From an uncultured Alteromonadaceae bacterium (GTDB taxonomy: Bacteria > Pseudomonadota > Gammaproteobacteria > Pseudomonadales > Halieaceae), in NCBI GenBank assembly GCA_913064725.1, contig CAJYAI010000009.1, forward strand, positions 1 through 58,799: DNA of 58,799 nt, written 5' to 3'. The notes beneath the pieces were generated by a model. That model ran no database searches. It was not told where the DNA came from and saw nothing but the letters and a program-made list of their open reading frames with translations. Shown one piece after another: positions 52,316 through 58,799 of the stretch. The translations under genes and the position numbers were made by a program. Position 1 is the stretch's first letter. Every line of letters begins with the position of its first letter.

Positions 52316-54052
52316 CTAGTTACCACTTGCTGACTTAGCCGCAGCAGGCTCATGAAGGAAATCCAGTAAATCCTCCACTTCTTGAGGCGGTGGCGCAGTG
52401 ACACGACTCACCGTCAACGCAACAATAAAATTCATAATCGCTCCGACTACACCAAAGGCGTTAGGCTCGATCCCAAAGAACCAGTTTGGGGACATATCAC
52501 CAAGGAAGGACGTGCCCGGGATGAACATAATTCCCTTGTGTTGGAATACGTAGAGCAACGTCACCGAGATACCCGCGAGCATACCAGCGACGGCCCCCTC
52601 GCGATTCACTCCACGTGCGAAGATCCCCATGAGCAGTGCAGGAAATAGCGAGGATGCTGCCAGGCCAAAGGCGAGAGCGACGGTGCCTGCAGCAAAGCCT
52701 GGTGGATTCAGGCCCAAGTAACCCGCTCCCAACACGGCTGCTGCCATTGCTATCCGAGAGGCCCTCAATTCAGCCTTGTCTGAAATGGAGGGCATGTAGG
52801 TACTTTTTAATAAGTCGTGCGATATAGCACTGGATATAGCGAGAAGGAGCCCTGCTGCTGTCGACAAAGCTGCTGCCAAACCACCCGCCGCGACGAGGGC
52901 AATCACCCAGTTGGGCAACTGTGCAATCTCTGGATTTGCCAAAACCAGAATATCGTTGTCCAGCTTGGTTAATTCATTGGTATCAGGGTCGGCCGTATAT
53001 TGAATACGACCGTCGCCGTTAAGGTCTTCAACCTTGAGTAGACCCGTCTGCTCCCAATTTTCGAACCAGCCGGGTTTGTCCTCGATTAACAGTGCCTCGG
53101 CTTCCGAAGACCACATGGTGTCAATGATATTGAGTCGTGCCATAGCAGCGATAGCAGGTGCAGTTGTATATAGAATCGCGATAAACACGAGAGCCCAGCC
53201 TGCTGATCGTCGGGCTGCCGCAACACTAGGTACGGTGAAAAATCGGATGATGACATGCGGAAGACCTGCAGTCCCAATCATCAAGGAGGCGGTAAACGCC
53301 AACATGTTTAAGGTGCTGCCCCGCAAGGTCGTGGTGTACTCTTGGAAACCCAGATCAACTAAAATCAGGTCGAGCTTATCCAGCAAGTAGACATCCGTGC
53401 CGACCAGAGTTGAGCCTAGACCCAACTGAGGCAATGGATTGCCTGTGAGCTGTAGGCTTATGAAAATGGCGGGAATCGTATAGGCGGTAATAAGCACCAC
53501 ATACTGAGCAATCTGGGTATAGGTAATCCCCTTCATGCCGCCGACTACCGCATAAAAGAATACGATGAACATGCCGATGCCAAGGCCCGTTTCATAGTCG
53601 GTCTCTAAAAATCGCGAAAAAGCCACGCCCACACCTTTCATTTGGCCAATGACATAGGTCACTGAACACAAAACTAGGCAGATGACGGCCACGACGCGAG
53701 CGGTATCCGAGTAATAACGCTCACCAATAAAATCAGGGACCGTGTATTTGCCGTACTTTCGGAGATACGGCGCGATTAGCAGTGCAAGCAGAACATAACC
53801 GCCGGTCCAGCCCATTAGAAATACGGAGCCACCGTAACCGTTGTATGACAACGCAATGAGGCCAGCCATCGATATGAAGGACGCGGCCGACATCCAGTCG
53901 GCTGCGGTTGCCATACCATTAGCAATGGGGTTAACGCCGCCATCAGCAACGTAAAAATCTTTGGTCGATGATGCGCGTGTTGCAATCGCAATGGCGATAT
54001 ACACCGCGAAGGTAAAGCCAACCACAATGTACGTCAGGACAGTCAGACTCAT
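52316..54052 (-). CDS. Sodium:solute (acetate-type) symporter, VC_2705-like
   Basis: SSS-family Na+-coupled permease of 578 aa with about 13 membrane helices, related to ActP. Start [19 protein letters not shown], then GGVNPIANGMATAADWMSAASFISMAGLIAL, the sodium-site helix 1 region, and GGMKGITYTQIAQY. Its small DUF4212 partner is directly upstream (stop overlaps this start by 4 bp), the pairing seen for VC_2705-type symporters. A non-membrane loop near residues 335-360 has an EF-hand/dockerin-like DLNGDGRIQY. Divergently oriented acs makes acetate or a similar acid the probable substrate. Confidence 0.9.
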   Translation of the reverse strand: MSLTVLTYIVVGFTFAVYIAIAIATRASSTKDFYVADGGVNPIANGMATAADWMSAASFISMAGLIALSYNGYGGSVFLMGWTGGYVLLALLIAPYLRKYGKYTVPDFIGERYYSDTARVVAVICLVLCSVTYVIGQMKGVGVAFSRFLETDYETGLGIGMFIVFFYAVVGGMKGITYTQIAQYVVLITAYTIPAIFISLQLTGNPLPQLGLGSTLVGTDVYLLDKLDLILVDLGFQEYTTTLRGSTLNMLAFTASLMIGTAGLPHVIIRFFTVPSVAAARRSAGWALVFIAILYTTAPAIAAMARLNIIDTMWSSEAEALLIEDKPGWFENWEQTGLLKVEDLNGDGRIQYTADPDTNELTKLDNDILVLANPEIAQLPNWVIALVAAGGLAAALSTAAGLLLAISSAISHDLLKSTYMPSISDKAELRASRIAMAAAVLGAGYLGLNPPGFAAGTVALAFGLAASSLFPALLMGIFARGVNREGAVAGMLAGISVTLLYVFQHKGIMFIPGTSFLGDMSPNWFFGIEPNAFGVVGAIMNFIVALTVSRVTAPPPQEVEDLLDFLHEPAAAKSASGN

Positions 54053-54333
54053 TTTTCTGCCTCACTGTCATCTTGCTCGCTGTAGCGCTTCTCAAAGCGG
54101 GTCATAGCCGCAGAAAAGTAAAAAATGAGAGCAATAAAAACAAAGATCGACCCCTGCTGGGCAAACCAAAATCCCAGCTTGTAACCACCGAGTCGATACT
54201 CATTAAGCGGCTCAACTAATAGGATGCCAAAGCCAAAGCTGACAATTAGCCAAACGGCTAAGAGTTTCCACATGAGGCTGCGCACCGTCGCCGCAAACGC
54301 CTGTCTTCGTTTTGAACTTTTTGCACTCGCCAT
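54049..54333 (-). CDS. DUF4212 small subunit of the symporter
   Basis: 94-aa membrane protein with two helices ([20 protein letters not shown] and [18 protein letters not shown]) around the conserved [14 protein letters not shown], the DUF4212 signature. Forms a pair with the following symporter. ATG 54333 is used; the open frame extends upstream to 54546 only through non-family sequence that overlaps acs. Stop overlaps the symporter ATG (4 bp). Confidence 0.9.
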   Translation of the reverse strand: MASAKSSKRRQAFAATVRSLMWKLLAVWLIVSFGFGILLVEPLNEYRLGGYKLGFWFAQQGSIFVFIALIFYFSAAMTRFEKRYSEQDDSEAEK

Positions 54334-54459
54334 TTTATCGATATCTCTTTGGTTAAAACGTACGTTGTTCACGCGGGCAAACATATACGGCATTATTATG
54401 GTCTGAAGAGGACGCGTCGTTGGCAGTCCTGCCGCGATAGAAACACAAGGATCTATAGC

Positions 54460-56394
54460 ATGTCTAACCCGGTAACTTATCCGATTCCGTCGAGCTTTGC
54501 TGATGCCTCTATCACACCTGATAAATACCAGCAGATGTATCGTCAATCGCTGGATGATCCCGACACATTTTGGAGCGAGCAGGCAGACGAGTTTCTCTCA
54601 TGGGATACCCGCTGGCATACGGTATGTGACAGCGACATGCACACCGGATATGCGCGTTGGTTCGATGGCGGTGAGCTGAATGCGTCTGTGAACTGTATCG
54701 ATCGACACCTCCCAGCACGCGCGCAGCAAACCGCAATCCTGTGGGAGGGTGACGATCCCAACGAAAGCAGGCATATCACGTATCAAGAGTTGAAAGATGA
54801 GGTCTGTCAATTAGCCAATGTGATGAGGGATCGCGGTGTGCAAGTGGGTGACCGAGTGTGCATCTATATGCCAATGGTCCCCGAAGCGACCTATGCCATG
54901 CTAGCCTGCGCCCGAATCGGTGCAATCCACTCGGTGGTATTTGGCGGATTTTCTCCTGAAGCGTTGAAAGACCGCATCAATGACGCGAGTTGTCGTATGG
55001 TCATCACCGCAGATGAGGGCCTTAGGGCGGGCAAGACCATTCCGCTCAAAGCCAATGTTGATGCCGCGCTCTCACAATGTCCAACCGTCGACACCGTGAT
55101 CGTTCTTGAGCGGACGAATGCCCAAATACATTGGGAGGACGGACGCGATATTGCCTATGCCGCAACAACGGCAACAGCCAGTACCGAATGTACAGCCGTA
55201 TCGATGGCGAGTGAGGCACCACTATTTATTCTCTACACCTCAGGATCGACCGGAAAGCCAAAGGGCGTCCTCCATACGACCGGTGGCTACTTACTGCAAG
55301 CTGCTAGTAGCTTCAAGTATGTCTTTGACTACCGCGAAGGCGAGGTATTTTGGTGTACTGCAGATGTGGGCTGGGTAACAGGCCACTCGTATATCGTTTA
55401 CGGCCCCTTGGCAAATGGTGCCACCACGGTCATGTTTGAGGGCGTACCAACGTATCCCGATGGCGGCCGATGTTGGGAGGTCATCGACAAACACCAGATC
55501 AATACCTTCTTCACCGCACCAACGGCTATTCGCGCTCTGCAAGCACTCGGTGACGATCTCGTCACTAAGCACTCGCGCAAAAGTCTCCGCATCATCGGAT
55601 CGGTGGGCGAGCCTATAAACCCCGAAGCATGGGAGTGGTACCACCGCGTAGTTGGTGACAGTCGTTGTCCCATTGTCGACAGCTGGTGGCAGACCGAAAC
55701 TGGGGCGATGATGATTACACCTATTCCGTCTGCACATGCGTTGAAACCGGGTTACGCCAGCTTTCCTTACTTTGGTGTTGAGCCAGCTCTACTCGACGAG
55801 CAAGGACATGAAATTGAAGGTGAAGGCGCGGGCTATTTGGTCATTAAACGCTCGTGGCCAGGTCAAATCCGAACCGTGTATGGCGATCATCAGCGGCTAA
55901 TTGACACCTATTTTTCAACCTATGACGGTTATTATTTCACCGGTGATGGCGCTCTGCGTGATGCCGATGGTTATTTGCGTATCACAGGAAGAGTAGATGA
56001 CGTCTTGAATGTATCGGGACATCGCATGGGCACCGCCGAGGTCGAGAGCGCCCTCGTTCTGCATCGTGACATCTCGGAAGCTGCCGTTGTTGGCTATCCG
56101 CACCCCATTAAAGGGCAAGGCATTTACTGCTACGTCACACCAATAGCTGGGGTAGAAGACTCTGCGGCGCTGAGAGCAGAGCTAGTGCAACTCTGTGTCA
56201 AAGAAATCGGACCCATAGCAAAGCCTGACGTCATTCAGTGGGCGCCCGGTCTACCAAAAACACGTTCAGGCAAAATCATGCGCCGAATTCTTCGCAAAAT
56301 TGCTGAAAATGAACTCGATAGCTTGGGAGACACCTCGACACTGGCGGATCCATCTGTTGTTGAACAGCTCATCCTAGGTCGCGATAGTACCTGA
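54460..56394 (+). CDS. acs: Acetyl-CoA synthetase Acs
   Basis: Activates acetate to acetyl-CoA through acetyl-AMP. P-loop-like [90 protein letters not shown], and the acetylation-regulated lysine in [17 protein letters not shown]. 644 aa from ATG 54460 (AAGG upstream, within the usual spacing). Divergent from the symporter pair over a 126-bp shared regulatory region, which fits coordinated acetate uptake and activation. A weak -24/-12-like pattern at 54421-54436 is noted elsewhere as rejected. Confidence 0.95.
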   Translation: MSNPVTYPIPSSFADASITPDKYQQMYRQSLDDPDTFWSEQADEFLSWDTRWHTVCDSDMHTGYARWFDGGELNASVNCIDRHLPARAQQTAILWEGDDPNESRHITYQELKDEVCQLANVMRDRGVQVGDRVCIYMPMVPEATYAMLACARIGAIHSVVFGGFSPEALKDRINDASCRMVITADEGLRAGKTIPLKANVDAALSQCPTVDTVIVLERTNAQIHWEDGRDIAYAATTATASTECTAVSMASEAPLFILYTSGSTGKPKGVLHTTGGYLLQAASSFKYVFDYREGEVFWCTADVGWVTGHSYIVYGPLANGATTVMFEGVPTYPDGGRCWEVIDKHQINTFFTAPTAIRALQALGDDLVTKHSRKSLRIIGSVGEPINPEAWEWYHRVVGDSRCPIVDSWWQTETGAMMITPIPSAHALKPGYASFPYFGVEPALLDEQGHEIEGEGAGYLVIKRSWPGQIRTVYGDHQRLIDTYFSTYDGYYFTGDGALRDADGYLRITGRVDDVLNVSGHRMGTAEVESALVLHRDISEAAVVGYPHPIKGQGIYCYVTPIAGVEDSAALRAELVQLCVKEIGPIAKPDVIQWAPGLPKTRSGKIMRRILRKIAENELDSLGDTSTLADPSVVEQLILGRDST

Positions 56395-56399
56395 CCGTC

Positions 56400-56456
56400 A
56401 AGATCGGTAGGTAAAAGCAAGACCCGTAGGCAAAAGCAAGATCGGTAAGCAAAAAA
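56400..56456. repeat. 19-bp tandem repeat between acs and pnp
   Basis: Three imperfect units of 19 bp (aagatcggtaggtaaaagc, aagacccgtaggcaaaagc, aagatcggtaagcaaaaaa) at 56400-56418, 56419-56437 and 56438-56456, starting six bases after the acs stop and running into the A-tract of the shared terminator. Confidence 0.9.
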
Positions 56457-56480
56457 AAGGCCCGCAGCAGCGGGCCTTTT
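56451..56480. terminator. Bidirectional terminator between acs and pnp
   Basis: GGCCCGC (56459-56465) - AGCA - GCGGGCC (56470-56476). Eight A's lie on the left (a T-run for minus-strand pnp transcripts) and TTTT on the right for acs. It serves both convergent genes and should be stronger for pnp. Confidence 0.93.
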
Positions 56481-56493
56481 CACAAAGAGGCGA

Positions 56494-58797
56494 TTACTTC
56501 GTCTCCTCTTCTCCTTCATCGGCGTCATCGGCGTCATCGGCGTCATCGGCGTCATCGGCATTGTCGCCAGAATCAGACACATCTTCGGCAGCTTCTTCAG
56601 TATCAGTTGAATCCGAATCGGCAACCTCAGCTGAGTCGACCGCTTCTGGCTCAGCGTCGTCAACCGCAGCTGACTCGTTGTCGGTCTCAGTCTCGTGAGC
56701 CGCTTCTGCCACTTCCTCGTCTAGCAATTCCTTAATAGAGAGCTTAATGCGGCCTCGCTGATCGACGTCCAAACACTTCACTGTCACCTGCTGACCTTCA
56801 GTGAGGTAATCGCCCACATTTTCAACTCGCTCATTGGCGATCTGAGAGATGTGAAGCAAACCATCTTTCCCTGGCAAGATCGTAATGAACGCACCGAAAT
56901 CAACGATACGTGCAACGGTACCGGTATACACCGCACCCACTTCCGCCTCTGCCGTAATCGCCATAATCATTTCCACAGCGGCATCGCGCGCGGATTGATT
57001 CTGGCCAAAGACCTTGACCGTGCCGTCATCATTAATATCGACGGTAGCACCAGAATCTTCAGTAATTTGACGGATGGTCGCGCCGCCCTTACCGATAATG
57101 TCCCGAATCTTGTCTTGATCGATTTTCAGAGACACCATGCTAGGCGCATTTTCAGACGTGATCTCACGCGGTGATTCTAGAACAGCATTCATCTGACCGA
57201 GGATGTGCAGACGCGCATGCAGTGCCTGCTCGAGCGCTACTTCCATGATCTGCTCATTGATGCCCTCGATCTTGATATCCATCTGCAATGCAGTGACACC
57301 CGCAGCGGTACCCGCGACTTTAAAGTCCATATCGCCAAGATGATCCTCATCACCAAGGATATCGGTCAGTACAGCGAATTGATTGCCTTCCTTGACCAAA
57401 CCCATGGCAATACCTGCTACGGGCGCCTTAAGTGGAACGCCAGCGGCCATCATAGCCAATGAACCCACGCATACTGAGGCCATGGAACTCGAACCATTGG
57501 ACTCAGTTATCTCCGAGACAACACGAATCGTATAGGGGAACTCATCTTCGGTCGGTAACACAGCCGCCAAGCCTCGGCGTGCCAAACGGCCATGGCCGAT
57601 TTCACGGCGCCCTGTGAAGCCCATACGGCCCGCTTCACCGACCGAGTAAGGAGGGAAATTATAGTGAAGCATGAAAGGATCACGTCGCTCACCCTCCAGC
57701 GCATCAATAATTTGTGCATCTCGTGTTGAGCCTAGCGTCACTGCACCAATCGCTTGCGTTTCGCCGCGAGTAAACAGCGATGATCCATGGGCGTTATCGA
57801 GAACATCTACTTCGCATGCAATCTGACGTACGGTGCGACCGTCGCGACCATCGATACGTGGCTCACCTGCAAGGATCCGCTGACGAACGATGCTTTTCTC
57901 AAGCGCTTTAAACTCATCTTTAATATCGTCCGCAGAAGGGCCACCTTCAACAGCCAGCTGTTCAACCACAGCATCCTTGACCTGACCAACACGCTCGTAG
58001 CGCGCAGCCTTCTCCGTAATGCGATACGCCTCGCCTAGGTCGGCGCCCGCTGCTGCTTCTACTTGCGCGCGAAGCGCTTCGTTGACTTCAGCTGCAGACC
58101 AATCCCAACGTGGCTTCCCGGCTTCTGTAACCAGCTCATCAATGGCTTTAATCACGGTCTGCATCTCTTGATGCGCAAACAGCACAGCACCCAGCATTTG
58201 GTCTTCAGACAGCTCTTTTGCTTCGGATTCAACCATCAAAACGGCGTCACGAGTACCCGCAACGACCATATCCAGCTTGCTATCCTTGAGCGCAGAGTAT
58301 GAAGGGTTTAATACGTAACCCTCTGCATCCGTGAAGCCCACACGTGCACCACCGATTGGCCCATTAAACGGGCAGCCCGAAATAGACAGTGCCGCTGACG
58401 TACCGATCATCGCAACAATATCGGGATCCGTATCCAAATCGGCCGACATGACAGTGCAAACCACCTGCACCTCATTCATGAAACCGTCGGCAAACAGCGG
58501 GCGGATCGGACGATCGATCAAACGTGAGGTCAGTGTTTCTTTTTCACTGGGCCGAGCCTCTCGCTTAAAGAAACCTCCCGGAATTTTGCCAACCGAATAC
58601 GCTTTTTCGATGTAATGTACAGACAATGGGAAAAATGCCTGTCCCGGCTTTTCCTTTTGCTCTGCTACCACCGTGCAAAGCACGGAAGTTGTACCCATGG
58701 TGGCCATTACGGCGCCAGAGGCTTGACGCGCTATGCGTCCTGTTTCCAGCGTGACCTCTTGGCCACCGTACTGGAATGTTTTAGTAACAACGTTCAC
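56494..58797 (-). CDS. pnp: Polyribonucleotide nucleotidyltransferase (PNPase)
   Basis: Phosphorolytic 3'-exoribonuclease, trimeric, degradosome partner. Two RNase PH domains ([64 protein letters not shown]; the active-site acids in [17 protein letters not shown]), a KH domain with [12 protein letters not shown] and an S1 domain ([34 protein letters not shown]). The GTG at 58797, two bases from the window edge, gives the family N-terminus ([13 protein letters not shown]), so the gene appears complete, though a start just outside cannot be excluded. The C-terminal ~65 residues are almost entirely acidic ([18 protein letters not shown]), unlike the short tails of most PNPases. Confidence 0.96.
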   Translation of the reverse strand: MNVVTKTFQYGGQEVTLETGRIARQASGAVMATMGTTSVLCTVVAEQKEKPGQAFFPLSVHYIEKAYSVGKIPGGFFKREARPSEKETLTSRLIDRPIRPLFADGFMNEVQVVCTVMSADLDTDPDIVAMIGTSAALSISGCPFNGPIGGARVGFTDAEGYVLNPSYSALKDSKLDMVVAGTRDAVLMVESEAKELSEDQMLGAVLFAHQEMQTVIKAIDELVTEAGKPRWDWSAAEVNEALRAQVEAAAGADLGEAYRITEKAARYERVGQVKDAVVEQLAVEGGPSADDIKDEFKALEKSIVRQRILAGEPRIDGRDGRTVRQIACEVDVLDNAHGSSLFTRGETQAIGAVTLGSTRDAQIIDALEGERRDPFMLHYNFPPYSVGEAGRMGFTGRREIGHGRLARRGLAAVLPTEDEFPYTIRVVSEITESNGSSSMASVCVGSLAMMAAGVPLKAPVAGIAMGLVKEGNQFAVLTDILGDEDHLGDMDFKVAGTAAGVTALQMDIKIEGINEQIMEVALEQALHARLHILGQMNAVLESPREITSENAPSMVSLKIDQDKIRDIIGKGGATIRQITEDSGATVDINDDGTVKVFGQNQSARDAAVEMIMAITAEAEVGAVYTGTVARIVDFGAFITILPGKDGLLHISQIANERVENVGDYLTEGQQVTVKCLDVDQRGRIKLSIKELLDEEVAEAAHETETDNESAAVDDAEPEAVDSAEVADSDSTDTEEAAEDVSDSGDNADDADDADDADDADEGEEETK
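56521..56556 (-). repeat. 9-bp tandem repeats encoding the acidic Asp-Asp-Ala tail of PNPase
   Basis: Four consecutive ggcgtcatc units (56521-56556) in plus sense, in frame on the minus strand as Asp-Asp-Ala, followed at once by a degenerate unit (ggcattgtc). Together they encode a [11 protein letters not shown]-type stretch in the C-terminal tail. Confidence 0.92.
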
Positions 58798-58799
58798 TT

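Noticed and set aside
54421-54436. TGGCAG...GC pattern before acs that has -24/-12 spacing
   Set aside because: GG and GC are spaced correctly but the -12 half is CCGC rather than TTGC and the start would leave only ~12 nt of leader; it is also part of a GGCAG/CTGCC palindrome.
54334-54546. 71-residue N-terminal extension of the DUF4212 protein
   Set aside because: It overlaps the acs 5' region on the other strand and is Arg/Ile-rich non-family sequence; the ATG at 54333 gives the normal small subunit.

Overview
This window reads as chromosomal DNA of a free-living, aerobic gammaproteobacterium. Several gene orders match those known from Pseudomonas and its relatives: DUF1820 / miaB-phoH-ybeY-ybeX-lnt-leuS-lptE-holA, argG / pyrC-rnt, and dksA-gluQ-(cbrB-like)-pcnB-folK-panB-panC. 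Heme A synthase, the acetate symporter/acs pair, a Baeyer-Villiger-type monooxygenase, a PPi-type phosphofructokinase and an imuA/imuB/dnaE2 SOS set suggest a marine Cellvibrionales/Halieaceae-like lineage. That placement is inference from gene content only. No phage, IS element, CRISPR, tRNA or rRNA gene was seen, and coding density is high.

Layout. 1-3459: type I secretion (HlyD adaptor cut by the left edge, LapB/RtxB-type ABC transporter). 3.5-3.9 kb: repeat-bearing gap. 4-8.2 kb: heme A synthase, the ABC-F protein Uup and an aromatic/aspartate aminotransferase. 8.3-10 kb: cmoA-cmoB for wobble cmo5U tRNA modification. 10-19.8 kb: the tRNA/ribosome/envelope cluster from DUF1820 and miaB to holA, then a convergent MFS exporter. 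21-32 kb: an SOS-mutagenesis zone in which imuA, imuB and dnaE2 each carry their own CTG-N10-CAG LexA box and are separated by TauE/SafE, DUF885, a carboxyltransferase, a small secreted protein with a structured leader, and a lipocalin. 32-38 kb: cupin, CPXCG protein, flavin monooxygenase, argG, pyrC and rnt. 38-44.6 kb: mpl-RND/MMPL-YkgJ-LonN unit, PPi-PFK and a VanY-type carboxypeptidase. 44.7-52.3 kb: dksA, gluQ, sigma54 regulator, a predicted sRNA, pcnB, folK, deoxynucleoside kinase, panB, panC. 52.3-58.8 kb: acetate symporter pair, acs and pnp.

The most interesting locus is 46.4-48.2 kb. A CbrB-like sigma54 activator sits where Pseudomonas keeps cbrAB, but no cbrA sensor gene is present. 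It is followed by a near-consensus sigma54 promoter, two A-rich AAnAAnAA Hfq/Crc-type motifs and a strong terminator. Together these predict a ~90-nt CrcZ-like small RNA in the same slot (before pcnB) as Pseudomonas crcZ. Other notable items are a DksA whose N-terminus carries 14 six-residue Lys/Ala/Pro repeats (histone H1/AlgP-like), a leader with two GTGA-tetraloop hairpins before a small secreted protein, a 22-bp tandem repeat in the argG leader that creates overlapping mini-ORFs, a LeuRS without the leucine-specific insertion, and recurrent short tandem duplications at gene borders and in low-complexity tails.

How the genes work together: most are housekeeping (translation, tRNA modification, envelope, nucleotide and vitamin synthesis). 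Two regulatory layers stand out. One is SOS-induced mutagenic repair (LexA to ImuA/ImuB/DnaE2). The other is a probable carbon/nitrogen-status circuit (RpoN and the CbrB-like regulator acting on a CrcZ-like RNA that would sequester Hfq), near acetate uptake and activation genes that would be plausible targets.
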